A stretch of 64,000 bases of DNA from Streptomyces sp. LHD-70 (GTDB lineage: Bacteria > Actinomycetota > Actinomycetes > Streptomycetales > Streptomycetaceae). The first letter of the stretch is position 1; every line of letters starts with the position of its first letter. The notes beneath the pieces are model-generated. The model was given only the letters and a program-made list of their open reading frames with translations. It did no database searches and had not been told where the DNA came from. The stretch is from contig NZ_JAVIFW010000005.1 of NCBI RefSeq assembly GCF_031157275.1, positions 186,001 to 250,000 on the forward strand. The letters are read 5' to 3'. Of this stretch, positions 1 through 7,672 are shown piece by piece. The position numbers and the translations under genes are program-made.

Positions 1-1
1 G

Positions 2-811
2 ACCGAGCACACCCGCGCCGCGGGTACACCGGGCGCGCCGGGCCCGGCCGACGCGGCAGCACCGCAGCCCCCGGCGCCGACCGGTGAGGCGTCCGGCCGG
101 GCCAAGGTCGTCGCGCTCGGCGCCGCCGGACTCGTGCTCGTCACGGCGATCGTCACCGGAGTCTTCGCCCTCGGCGGCGGGGGCGAGCCGGGCCCCGGCC
201 CCGGGCCGACCACTTCCGCCCCGGAAAGCCCCACCGACCCGGAGTCGACCCCGGCGACCTCGCCGACCGCGAGCCCCACCACCGACACGAACGCCCTGGT
301 CGACCAGCTGAACGGCATCTCGCTGCCCCTCCTCGACGGCTGGGAGCGCGCCGAGCGCCCCGCCGACCGGGTGCCCACCGCGGTCACGGAGGACGAGTAC
401 GAGTGCCCCGGCACCACCGCCCTCTGCCGGACCGGCCGGGTCGGCACGTACTCCGTGACCGCCGACGGCAACGCCACCGCCCGCAGCGTCGCCGAGCAGG
501 ACATCGTCGAGGCCGCGGAGCGCGCGTACGACCGCGACAGCATCGGCCGCAGGCCCTACAACGGCATGAAGGACCACCGCGAGGTCGACTCGGGACGCGT
601 CGAAGTCGCGGGCGCCGCGGGGCACTTCGTGCGCTGGCGGGTCACCACCGCGTCGGGCCCCGGCGGATACGTGCAGTCCCTGGCCTTCCCGGCACCCTCG
701 GGCGCCGCGGGCAGCATGGTCGTCGTCCGCTTCGCCTTCGACGCGGGCCCCGACGGACCGCCGCTCTCCGCCATCGACAGGATCACCCACGGGATCCGCT
801 CCACCCGCTGA
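2..811 (+). CDS. Pro-rich single-pass membrane protein, 5' end missing
   Basis: The frame is open from the left edge, so the N-terminus is outside the window. About 269 residues are visible: a Pro/Ala/Gly-rich stretch, one hydrophobic segment (AAGLVLVTAIVTGVF, around nt 121-165), a Pro/Thr/Ser linker, then an extracytoplasmic domain of about 180 residues containing an ECPGTTALC pair of cysteines that could form a disulfide. It resembles the protein at 2313-3707 in architecture (disordered cytoplasmic part, one TM, external domain). I do not recognise the external domain. It could be the tail of a larger membrane protein such as a receptor kinase, but no kinase motif is visible here. Confidence 0.75.
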   Translation, partial: TEHTRAAGTPGAPGPADAAAPQPPAPTGEASGRAKVVALGAAGLVLVTAIVTGVFALGGGGEPGPGPGPTTSAPESPTDPESTPATSPTASPTTDTNALVDQLNGISLPLLDGWERAERPADRVPTAVTEDEYECPGTTALCRTGRVGTYSVTADGNATARSVAEQDIVEAAERAYDRDSIGRRPYNGMKDHREVDSGRVEVAGAAGHFVRWRVTTASGPGGYVQSLAFPAPSGAAGSMVVVRFAFDAGPDGPPLSAIDRITHGIRSTR

Positions 812-840
812 CCCGGCCCAGGGCCCGTAAGGGGAAGGTC

Positions 841-920
841 CGGCCCCCTCAGAGGAACGCCCGGCCCCTCAGAGGAACGCCCGGCCCCTCAGAGGAACGC
901 CCGGCCCCTCAGAGGAACGC
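841..920. repeat. 20-bp tandem repeat, 4 copies, at a gene 3' end
   Basis: Four contiguous 20-bp units (841-860, 861-880, 881-900, 901-920). Units 2-4 are identical (ccggcccctcagaggaacgc) and unit 1 differs only in its first bases. The unit at 901-920 carries the last codons and stop (TGA, 909-911 on the minus strand) of the deaminase gene, so the array is a tandem amplification of that gene's 3' end. Since 20 is not a multiple of 3, the repeated TGA falls in all three frames. Confidence 0.95.
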
Positions 921-2117
921 CCGGCCCTCGCCCCGGTACGTCGGCACCGACTCCGTGACCCGGTCGCCCTCCACCAGGTGCAGCTGCTCGAAGCGCTCGC
1001 ACAGCTCGCCCGCCTTGGCGTGCCGGAACCACACCTTGTCGCCGATCAGCAGATCGTCCGCGGGCGAGCCGAGCAGCGGCGTCTGCACCTCGCCCGCGCC
1101 CTCCTGGGGGTCGTACCGCAAGCCCTGCGGCAGATACGGCACCGGCAGCCGGTCGCGGCCCGCCGCACCGGACGCCGGATAGCCGCCGCCCAGAACCGTC
1201 ACCACACCCACACCGGGCCTGCGCACCACCGGCTGCGCGAACAGGGCCGCCGGACGGCCGCTGAACGACGTGTAGTTGTCGAAGAGCCGCGGGACGTAGA
1301 GCCCCGAGCCCGCCGCGATCTCCGTGACCGCCGCCTCCGCCGCCGTGTGCTGCACACTGCCCGTGCCACCGCCGTTCACGAACTCCAGGCCCGGCTCGAC
1401 GGCCCGCACCGCGCGCACCACCTCCGCCCGCCGCGCCGCCAGCTCCCGCCGCGCCGCCGCCTGCATGGCCCGGATCGCCCGCGAGCGCACCGGCCGCCCG
1501 GCGAGCAGATCGCCCACCCCGGCCACATGCCCCTCGTACGCCATCACGCCCACGAGCCGGAACCCCGGCCTGCGCGCCACCGCCCGCGCCAACTCGGCGA
1601 CCTGCGCGGGGGAGCGCAGCGGCGAGCGGCGCGCACCGATCCGCACCCGGCCGCCGAGCAACTGCAGGGCCGTGTCCAACTCCAGGCAGACGCGCACCTC
1701 TTCACGCCCGCGGTCGCCGTCCCGCGCCGCGTCGATCAGCCGCAACTGCGCCGGGTCGTCCACCATCACCGTGACCGCCGCGGCCAGCTTCGGGTCGGCG
1801 GTCAGCTCCGCGAAGCCCGCACGGTCCGCCGACGGATACGCGAGCAGTACGTCCTCGAAGCCCGAGCGGGCCAGCCACAGCGACTCGGCGAGCGTGAACG
1901 ACATGATCCCCGCGAACCCGTCCTTCGCCAGGGCCCGTTCGAGCAGCGCACGGCAGCGCACCGACTTGCTCGCCACCCGGATCGGCTTGCCGCCGGCCCG
2001 GCGCACGAGGTCCGCGGCATTGGCGTCGAACGCCTCCAGATCCACGAGGGCGACGGGGGCGTCGAGGTGGGCGGTGGCCCGGTCGTAACGGGCGCGATCT
2101 GCAGCGAGAGCCGTCAT
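909..2117 (-). CDS. PLP-dependent amino acid deaminase/aldolase (alanine racemase N-domain fold)
   Basis: 402 residues. The fold-type III PLP barrel begins with VALVDLEAFDANAADL. The Schiff-base lysine is probably K51 in RVASKSVRC. A C-terminal D-serine-dehydratase-like domain follows (PLLGSPADDLLIGDKVWFRHAKAGEL split across its end). The family is annotated as amino acid deaminase/aldolase or metal-activated D-threonine aldolase; the substrate is not predictable here. The ATG at 2117 gives the normal N-terminus for the family. The gene converges on the membrane protein at 2-811, and its stop codon sits in the fourth unit of the 20-bp repeat array at 841-920. Confidence 0.85.
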   Translation of the reverse strand: MTALAADRARYDRATAHLDAPVALVDLEAFDANAADLVRRAGGKPIRVASKSVRCRALLERALAKDGFAGIMSFTLAESLWLARSGFEDVLLAYPSADRAGFAELTADPKLAAAVTVMVDDPAQLRLIDAARDGDRGREEVRVCLELDTALQLLGGRVRIGARRSPLRSPAQVAELARAVARRPGFRLVGVMAYEGHVAGVGDLLAGRPVRSRAIRAMQAAARRELAARRAEVVRAVRAVEPGLEFVNGGGTGSVQHTAAEAAVTEIAAGSGLYVPRLFDNYTSFSGRPAALFAQPVVRRPGVGVVTVLGGGYPASGAAGRDRLPVPYLPQGLRYDPQEGAGEVQTPLLGSPADDLLIGDKVWFRHAKAGELCERFEQLHLVEGDRVTESVPTYRGEGRAFL

Positions 2118-2312
2118 GAACGCAGCCTGCCAGACCCCTCTACCCAGGGGTAGGGGGATGATCCGGACAGATCACCCGCGGCCCTCGGACGGGTTCCCGC
2201 CCGACCTGCATCAGCCCGTAGAGTGACGCGCAGGCAGGGAAGAACGGGCCTGTCTCCGACGGCTGTACCCGACGGAGGTCGAACAGAGCCCGCGCTCGAG
2301 GACGGGGGGTGC

Positions 2313-3707
2313 ATGAGCACAGACGCGCGCAGTGCCGGAGTCCCCCCGCGCCCCTCCTCGCCGCCCCCGCCCAACCCGTCGACCCGGCTGCCCGACGAGC
2401 CGCCCCGCACCGAGACCGCCCTCCCGATCCACCGCACGGAGACCGGCGCACCGGTCCATCGCGCCGACGCCGGTCAGCGCCCCGAGCCGGCCGAACCCAC
2501 GCCTCCGCAGCGCCCGAACCCGCCGGCCGGCGCCCCCGTACAGCCGTCTGCGCCCGCGAGCGGTCCCGCCACCCCGGCTGTCCCTCCGCTTCCCACCGGT
2601 GACGCAGGCATGCCGAGCCCCAGCGGCACCGGCCGCATCCCCGCGCAGCCCGCACCCCCTGCGGCCCCCGCCCCGCGCCCCAGCGAGACCACCGCGCGGC
2701 TGCGGCCCGTGCCCCCGGCCCCCGGCGAGCAGCCCGCGCGCCGCGGCGGCTCCGCGCCCCTGCCGCCCGAGACGCCCCGGCACCCGCAGCCGCCGCCGCG
2801 TCCCGCGGAGCCGCCCCGCCCCGCCCCGCGCCGCCGCCCCGTCGGCTCCGTCGACCTCAGCCCGCAGCCCGGCGCCGGCCGCCCCATCCACTTCGGCCGG
2901 CCCGCCGTCTTCGACGACCGCACCGCGCGGCTGCGTCCCGTCCCCGCCCGCACCAAGCCCCGGCTCGCCGCCGTCGCCGCCTGCCTCGTGCTCGGCTTCG
3001 GCCTCATCGGCGGTGCGGTGACCGGGAGTTGGCTCACCGGCGAGGCCGACGGCGCCCCCAGCTCTGAGCGCGTCTACAGCGCCGCGGGCGCCGCCTGGCA
3101 CAACGAGAAGGTCGACACCCTCTTCCCGCCCCGCGTCAAGGGCGACGGCGCGGGCCCCGGCGGCGCCGACCGCGTCTGGACCCGGATCGCCGTCGCCCCC
3201 GACAGCGGCTGCAAGACCGCCCTCGACCCGCTCCTGCGCAAGGCACTCCAACCCGCGGGCTGCGAACGGCTGTTGCGCGCCACGTACACCGACGCGACCC
3301 GGAGCTATGTCACCACCGTCGGCATGATCTTCACCAGGGCCGACGCCCCCTCGATGGGCTCCCTGCGCACCCGCTTCACCGAGGAGGGCCTGGACCAGCG
3401 CGACGACCTGATGCCACGGCCGTACGCGAAGAAGGGCACCGTCGCCGCCTCGTTCGGGGACGAGCAGCGGGCCAGCTGGACGGTCTCGGTCCTCACCGAC
3501 GCCCCCGTCGTTGTCTACGCCGTCTCCGGCTTCGCCGACGGCCGCGAGGTCTCCGAGCCCGAGCCCGCCGCCGAGGCCATGGAGTCCGGCGCCACCAGCG
3601 CCCCCGCCCAGTCCGGCCTCGGCCACGAGGCGAAGGGGCTCACGGACCAGGTGGAGCGCGCCCTGCGCAAGACGGCCAAGGCGGCGTCGGAGGAGGAGCC
3701 GTCATGA
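2313..3707 (+). CDS. Pro-rich single-pass membrane protein, partner of the mycosin-like protease
   Basis: 464 residues from the ATG at 2313, chosen because gaggacggggg precedes it; the frame is open further upstream but without support. Residues 1 to about 215 are Pro/Arg/Ala-rich and look disordered, with NPSTRLP, TARLRPVP and similar motifs repeated. A TM segment follows (AAVAACLVLGFGLIGGAV), then an external domain of about 220 residues with two Cys (DSGCKTALD, AGCERLLRA). The last base pairs overlap the next start (ATGA at 3704), so it is translationally coupled to the subtilase. Function unknown. The coupling suggests it works with, or is processed by, that protease (inference). Confidence 0.8.
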   Translation: MSTDARSAGVPPRPSSPPPPNPSTRLPDEPPRTETALPIHRTETGAPVHRADAGQRPEPAEPTPPQRPNPPAGAPVQPSAPASGPATPAVPPLPTGDAGMPSPSGTGRIPAQPAPPAAPAPRPSETTARLRPVPPAPGEQPARRGGSAPLPPETPRHPQPPPRPAEPPRPAPRRRPVGSVDLSPQPGAGRPIHFGRPAVFDDRTARLRPVPARTKPRLAAVAACLVLGFGLIGGAVTGSWLTGEADGAPSSERVYSAAGAAWHNEKVDTLFPPRVKGDGAGPGGADRVWTRIAVAPDSGCKTALDPLLRKALQPAGCERLLRATYTDATRSYVTTVGMIFTRADAPSMGSLRTRFTEEGLDQRDDLMPRPYAKKGTVAASFGDEQRASWTVSVLTDAPVVVYAVSGFADGREVSEPEPAAEAMESGATSAPAQSGLGHEAKGLTDQVERALRKTAKAASEEEPS

Positions 3708-4891
3708 GCGCCCGTACGAGAACGGCTTCCCGTTGGACCGGCCCGCTGAGGAAGGGCGGCACGCTCCTCGCCGCCGCCGCGCTCGCCCTGCTGCCCGCCG
3801 CCACCGCCCGCGCCGACGAGATCCGCACACAGGAGTGGGGCCTGGCCGCGCTGCACACCGCCGAGGCCTGGGAGAGCACCCGCGGCGCGGGCATGACCGT
3901 CGCCGTCCTCGACACCGGCGTCGACGACCAGCACCCCGACCTGGAGGACAACGTCCTGCCCGGCAAGGACATGATCGGCTTCGGCGCCACCCGCGGCGAC
4001 CGCCCCTGGGCCCGGCACGGCACCGCCATGGCCGGAATCATCGCAGGTCACGGCCATGGAGCCGGAAACGACGAGGGAGTGCTCGGCATCGCCCCCGAGG
4101 CCAAGATCCTGCCCGTGCGCGTGATCCTCGAAGACGGCGACAAGTCCCGCAAGAAGGCCCGCTCCACCCGCGCCGGCGCCCTCGCCCAGGGCATCCGCTG
4201 GGCCGCCGACAACGGCGCCGACGTCATCAACCTCTCCCTCGGCGACGACAGCGAGTCCGCCCACGCCGACCCCACCGAGGACGCCGCCGTCCAGTACGCC
4301 CTGAAGAAGGGCGTCGTCGTGGTCGCCTCGGCCGGCAACGGCGGTGAGAAGGGCGACCACATCTCCTACCCGGCCGCCTACCCGGGCGTCATCGCCGTCG
4401 CCGCCGTCGACCGGTACGGCGACCGCGCCCCCTTCTCCACCCGCCGCTGGTACGCCACGGTCAGCGCCCCCGGCAAGGACATCGTCATAGCCGACCCGGA
4501 CCGCGAGTACTACCGAGGCTGGGGCACCAGCGCCGCCTCCGCCTTCGTCTCCGGCGCCGCCGCCCTGGTCCGCGCCGCCCACCCGAACCTCCAACCCGCC
4601 CAGATCAAGCGGCTGTTGGAGGACACCGCCCGCGACGCCCCCGACGGCGGCCGCGACGACTCCCGCGGCTACGGCCTGGTCGACCCCGCCGCCGCCATCG
4701 AGGAGGGCGGCAAGCTCAAGCCGGAGAAGCTGAGCCCGGCGGCCTACCAGGACGAGTACTTCGGCGGCGGCCCGGACCCCGACCCCGACGACACCGCCGC
4801 GGCCTGGCTCGGCCCCCTCGCCGGCAGCCTCGGCGCGGTCTGCCTGGTCGCGGCCGTGGTCCTGTGGCGCGGGCGCCGCGATACGTACTGA
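3704..4891 (+). CDS. Mycosin-like membrane-anchored subtilisin (S8) protease
   Basis: 395 residues. There is an N-terminal signal peptide (LLAAAALALLPAATARA), then a subtilase domain with the intact triad: Asp in VAVLDTGVDDQHPDL, His in ARHGTAMAGIIAG and Ser in GTSAASAFVSGAAAL. The oxyanion region is seen as SAGNGGEKGDH. A C-terminal TM segment (LAGSLGAVCLVAAVVLW) and an Arg-rich cytoplasmic tail end the protein. This signal-peptide/subtilase/C-terminal-TM layout is that of the mycosins of type VII secretion. No EccB/C/D or WXG100 gene is present in the window, so a secretion role is not supported locally. It overlaps the preceding gene by 4 nt. Confidence 0.9.
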   Translation: MSARTRTASRWTGPLRKGGTLLAAAALALLPAATARADEIRTQEWGLAALHTAEAWESTRGAGMTVAVLDTGVDDQHPDLEDNVLPGKDMIGFGATRGDRPWARHGTAMAGIIAGHGHGAGNDEGVLGIAPEAKILPVRVILEDGDKSRKKARSTRAGALAQGIRWAADNGADVINLSLGDDSESAHADPTEDAAVQYALKKGVVVVASAGNGGEKGDHISYPAAYPGVIAVAAVDRYGDRAPFSTRRWYATVSAPGKDIVIADPDREYYRGWGTSAASAFVSGAAALVRAAHPNLQPAQIKRLLEDTARDAPDGGRDDSRGYGLVDPAAAIEEGGKLKPEKLSPAAYQDEYFGGGPDPDPDDTAAAWLGPLAGSLGAVCLVAAVVLWRGRRDTY

Positions 4892-4902
4892 ACCACCCCC
4901 GG

Positions 4903-4908
4903 TAGGGT
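4903..4908 (+). promoter_or_regulatory. Candidate -10 element for leaderless SseB gene
   Basis: TAGGGT fits the actinobacterial TANNNT -10 pattern and ends 8 nt before the GTG start at 4917. No clear -35 is visible. Spacing suggests transcription begins at or next to the start codon. Confidence 0.4.
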
Positions 4909-4916
4909 CGAGGACC

Positions 4917-5654
4917 GTGGCGAACAAGAACATCCCGGACTCCGGATTCTCCGACGACGACGGCTCCGCCGACCCGAAGCTGAGCGCGGCCCTCGCGGCC
5001 TGGGCCGAGCAGCGCTCCCCTTCGAGCGGCCGGGACGTCCTGGAGGCCCTGCCGGGCACCCGGCTCCTGGTACCCGTGGTCGCCGTGCTGGGGGAAGTGG
5101 AGACGGACGAGAACGGGCTTCGCCGCGAGAAGACCAGCGACATGGCCGTGCCGATCCTGAAGGCCGGCGACCGCAGCGCCCTGCCCGCCTTCACCTCCAC
5201 CGAGGCCCTCGCCCTGTGGGACCCCGAGGCCCGCCCCGTCGCCGTACCCCTGCACCAGGCCGTGCAGGCCGCCGTGCACGAGAAGGCCGACACGATCGTC
5301 CTCGACGTCGCAGGACCGGTGCCCTTCGAACTCCCGCGCCCCGCCCTGCTCGCCGTGGCCGAGGGCCGCACCTCCACCGACCCGCTCGCCGACCCCGCCG
5401 TCACCGAGGCGGTACGCGCGATCGTCGCCGCCGAGCCCGCTGTGCTCCGCGCCCACCTCGGCCCGGGCAGCGCCGACGGCACCCTCGCCCTCGTCCTCGG
5501 GCCCGACCAGGCCCCCGCCGAGGCCGCCCGCCGCATCGCCGAGGCCCTCGCCGCCGACGAAACGCTGAGGGCCCGCCTGGTACGCGGCCTCGACCTGGCA
5601 CTCCTGCCCGCCGAGGCGACGCCACCGGGCGAGCCCCTCTACGTACGCGCCTGA
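4917..5654 (+). CDS. SseB family protein
   Basis: 245 residues. It matches SseB N-terminal domain proteins of actinomycetes: LSAALAAWAEQRSPSS near the start, LLVPVVAVLGEVETDENG, then DMAVPILKAGDRSALPAFTS. A C-terminal portion with PAEAARRIAEAL follows. The function of SseB proteins is poorly defined. The GTG at 4917 is preceded not by a Shine-Dalgarno but by a -10-like TAGGGT (4903-4908) 8 nt upstream, so the mRNA may be leaderless. The coding region ends in tandem in-frame stops (TGATGA), and its 3' end is duplicated downstream (5641-5704). Confidence 0.85.
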   Translation: MANKNIPDSGFSDDDGSADPKLSAALAAWAEQRSPSSGRDVLEALPGTRLLVPVVAVLGEVETDENGLRREKTSDMAVPILKAGDRSALPAFTSTEALALWDPEARPVAVPLHQAVQAAVHEKADTIVLDVAGPVPFELPRPALLAVAEGRTSTDPLADPAVTEAVRAIVAAEPAVLRAHLGPGSADGTLALVLGPDQAPAEAARRIAEALAADETLRARLVRGLDLALLPAEATPPGEPLYVRA

Positions 5655-5704
5655 TGACCTACGCGCCTGACTATGTACGTGCCTGCCTACGTACGCGCCT
5701 GATC
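5641..5704. repeat. 16-bp degenerate tandem repeat, 4 copies, duplicating the SseB gene 3' end
   Basis: Units at 5641-5656, 5657-5672, 5673-5688 and 5689-5704, consensus acgtacgcgcctgatn with a few substitutions. The first unit holds the last codons and stop of the SseB gene (TGA 5652-5654). Copies 2 and 4 keep the TGA, in different frames. It has the same arrangement as the arrays at 841-920, 28082-28121 and 34531-34562. Confidence 0.9.
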
Positions 5705-5718
5705 GCGCGCGTGGGCCG

Positions 5719-6090
5719 TCAGCCGAAGACCGGGCCCGTGTACTTCTCGCCCGGGCCCTGACCCGGCTCGTCCGCCACGAGCGACGCCTCGCGGAACGCC
5801 AGCTGCAGCGACTTCAGGCCGTCCTTCAGAGGAGCGGCGTGGAACGAGCTGATCTCGGTGGTGCTCGCGTCGAGCAGTCCGGCCAGGGCGTGCACCAGCT
5901 TGCGGGCCTCGTCCAGGTCCTTGTGCGCGGCGCCCTCCTCGGTCAGACCGAGCTTCACGGCGGCGGCGCTCATCAGGTTCACGGCGACCGTCACGATCAC
6001 CTCGACCGCGGGGACCTCCGCGATGTCACGGGTCATGGCGTCGAAGTCGGCGGAGGTCTCTTCGCCGGGGGCGGGGGTCGCGTCGCTCAT
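5719..6090 (-). CDS. DUF1844 family protein
   Basis: 123 residues, a typical DUF1844 protein: an acidic N-terminus (MSDATPAPGEETSADFD), then helix-rich sequence with VNLMSAAAVKLGL and LDEARKLVHALAGLLD. It is small, soluble and conserved next to infC in actinobacteria (established gene order). Function unknown. The ATG at 6090 gives the conserved start. It is transcribed away from the infC leader, so the DNA between 6090 and 6598 holds signals for both directions. Confidence 0.85.
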   Translation of the reverse strand: MSDATPAPGEETSADFDAMTRDIAEVPAVEVIVTVAVNLMSAAAVKLGLTEEGAAHKDLDEARKLVHALAGLLDASTTEISSFHAAPLKDGLKSLQLAFREASLVADEPGQGPGEKYTGPVFG

Positions 6091-6161
6091 GGCTTGCTTC
6101 TACTTCCTGGCTGCTGCTACAGAGGGGTCCGGCGGCTGCCGGGCCGCACCAGCCTAGGCCC

Positions 6162-6252
6162 CAGGCCCTGTCTTCGATCTCCCTCCCCCAGCTACCGCTG
6201 GGAGGTGCCCCCAGCCCTGCGGGCGACGACGGGAGATCGAAGACAGGGCCTG
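6162..6252. repeat. Perfect 22-bp inverted repeat enclosing a dispersed 30-bp element
   Basis: Bases 6162-6183 and 6231-6252 are exact reverse complements over 22 bp (outer end caggccctgtcttcg). The 47-bp interior contains the dispersed element at 6183-6212. It could form a long hairpin at the start of the infC upstream region, and it resembles a miniature inverted-repeat element. A related palindrome with the shared ends cctgtctt and aagacagg lies at 29934-29962. Confidence 0.85.
6183..6212 (+). repeat. Dispersed 30-bp intergenic element, copy A
   Basis: Begins ctcccccagctaccgctggg and ends aggtgccccc. It is internally self-complementary (cccagc/gctggg). Inverted copies are at 16596-16625 and 58026-58054. 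All three are intergenic and near gene ends. Confidence 0.9.
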
Positions 6253-6269
6253 GCATCGGCGTGGCGTCC

Positions 6270-6597
6270 GCGCCCCCGAACGCTGGTATGCTGGTGAACC
6301 GACCGGCCGGACATGTCTGGTTTCCTCGCTGAAGGAACCAGTCGCACCGGCCCACAAGTGGAGGCTCCGCTCTCCCACCTGATCGCCCCCAGGGCGGCGG
6401 GTCACCGGTCCGACGGCCACCCCGAGTGGCGGTCCTCGCGCCCCGCGTACGACGCGGCGGTGCTCCGGTAAGTGATGGAGCCCCGCATGTGATCGTCTCC
6501 GGGGCATTTTTCTTGCGCCGGCGCGGTTAGGTCTTACGAAAAGAGACGTTACGCGGCAGTCCGCCAGGCCGTCGCGTGGTGCTACCGAGGAGGATCC
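6270..6597 (+). promoter_or_regulatory. Structured leader of the infC-rpmI-rplT operon
   Basis: About 330 nt without a gene. It contains several hairpins (ggtttcct/aggaacc near 6319-6340; gtggag/ctcccac near 6358-6380) and ends in a T-tailed terminator-like hairpin (6480-6514) about 85 nt before infC. Expression of infC-rpmI-rplT is autoregulated by IF3/L20 through leader RNA in other bacteria (established). The hairpin-plus-terminator layout here suggests transcription attenuation. I cannot assign it to a named RNA family. Confidence 0.6.
6480..6514 (+). terminator. Attenuator-like intrinsic terminator in the infC leader
   Basis: A 6-bp stem gccccg (6480-6485) / cggggc (6500-6505) is followed by atttttctt. 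U-rich tails are unusual in this GC-rich window, and the hairpin lies inside the leader upstream of infC, not after a gene. Confidence 0.6.
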
Positions 6598-7263
6598 ATC
6601 AGCGCCGAGCCCCGCATCAACGACCGGATTCGCGTTCCCGAAGTGCGACTTGTCGGTCCTAGCGGCGAGCAGGTCGGGATTGTTCCGCTTGCCAAGGCCC
6701 TTGAGCTTGCTCAGGAGTACGACCTCGACCTCGTCGAGGTGGCGGCGAACGCCCGTCCGCCCGTCTGCAAGCTCATGGACTACGGGAAGTTCAAGTACGA
6801 GTCGGCCATGAAGGCCCGTGAGGCGCGCAAGAACCAGGCGCACACGGTCATCAAGGAGATGAAGCTCCGGCCGAAGATCGACCCGCACGACTATGACACC
6901 AAGAAGGGTCACGTCGTCCGGTTCCTCAAGCAGGGCGACAAGGTCAAGATCACGATCATGTTCCGTGGTCGCGAGCAGTCCCGGCCGGAGCTCGGCTTCC
7001 GACTGCTGCAGCGCCTCGCTTCGGACGTCGAGGACCTCGGGTTCATCGAGTCCAACCCGAAGCAGGACGGCCGAAACATGATCATGGTTCTCGGTCCGCA
7101 CAAGAAGAAGACCGAGGCGATGGCCGAGGCCCGTGAAGCCCAGGCGGCCCGCAAGGCGGACGCCCCCGGCACCACGACCCGCCGGGACCGCGCGACGGAC
7201 GAAGAGCCCACCGCGGAGGAGTCCGCCGCGGAGGAGTCCGCCCAGGAATCCGCCGAGGCCTGA
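6598..7263 (+). CDS. infC: Translation initiation factor IF-3, probable AUC start
   Basis: 221 residues from the proposed ATC at 6598. IF-3 binds the 30S subunit and checks start-codon/initiator pairing. Conserved N-domain sequence begins right after the start ([18 protein letters not shown]). [13 protein letters not shown] leads into the linker, the C-domain includes [14 protein letters not shown] and [13 protein letters not shown], and an acidic [12 protein letters not shown] tail follows. The first in-frame GTG (6643) would delete the conserved [10 protein letters not shown] segment, and no in-frame ATG/GTG/TTG lies closer upstream. AGGAGG (6588-6593) sits just before ATC. E. coli infC uses AUU for autoregulation, so a rare start is expected for this gene. 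Confidence 0.9.
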   Translation: MSAEPRINDRIRVPEVRLVGPSGEQVGIVPLAKALELAQEYDLDLVEVAANARPPVCKLMDYGKFKYESAMKAREARKNQAHTVIKEMKLRPKIDPHDYDTKKGHVVRFLKQGDKVKITIMFRGREQSRPELGFRLLQRLASDVEDLGFIESNPKQDGRNMIMVLGPHKKKTEAMAEAREAQAARKADAPGTTTRRDRATDEEPTAEESAAEESAQESAEA

Positions 7264-7376
7264 TCCGAGACCTGGGGTGCGAGCCCCGGACGTCCTGGAC
7301 GCAACCGATACAACTGACGCTCCCGCCAGCCCGACCGGTTTGGTGGGAGCGCCACTGACGAGGAGAGAACGGCGCT

Positions 7377-7571
7377 ATGCCGAAGAACAAGTCGCACAGC
7401 GGTGCCAGCAAGCGCTTCAAGGTCACCGGCTCCGGCAAGGTGCTCCGTGAGCGCGCCGGCAAGCGCCACCTGCTCGAGCACAAGTCGTCCCGCGTGACGC
7501 GTCGCCTCACCGGCAACGCCGAGATGGCCCCGGGCGACGCCGCGAAGATCAAGAAGCTTCTCGGCAAGTGA
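7377..7571 (+). CDS. rpmI: 50S ribosomal protein L35
   Basis: 64 residues, full length, highly basic, with the family start [20 protein letters not shown] and [10 protein letters not shown] in the middle. ACGAGGAGAG precedes the ATG. It lies 113 bp after infC and 101 bp before rplT in the classic infC-rpmI-rplT operon. A component of the 50S subunit. Confidence 0.98.
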   Translation: MPKNKSHSGASKRFKVTGSGKVLRERAGKRHLLEHKSSRVTRRLTGNAEMAPGDAAKIKKLLGK

Positions 7572-7672
7572 CGTCGCGGCCCCCGAGGCAGGGGGCCGGA
7601 CGCCTGGACCGGGACCTATTCGACACCGGGCCGTGTGACCACACCCACGGCCCCGCTACAAGGAGTTAACAA

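Noticed and set aside
841..920. CRISPR-like array
   Set aside because: Units are contiguous with no spacers and no cas genes; it is a simple tandem repeat.
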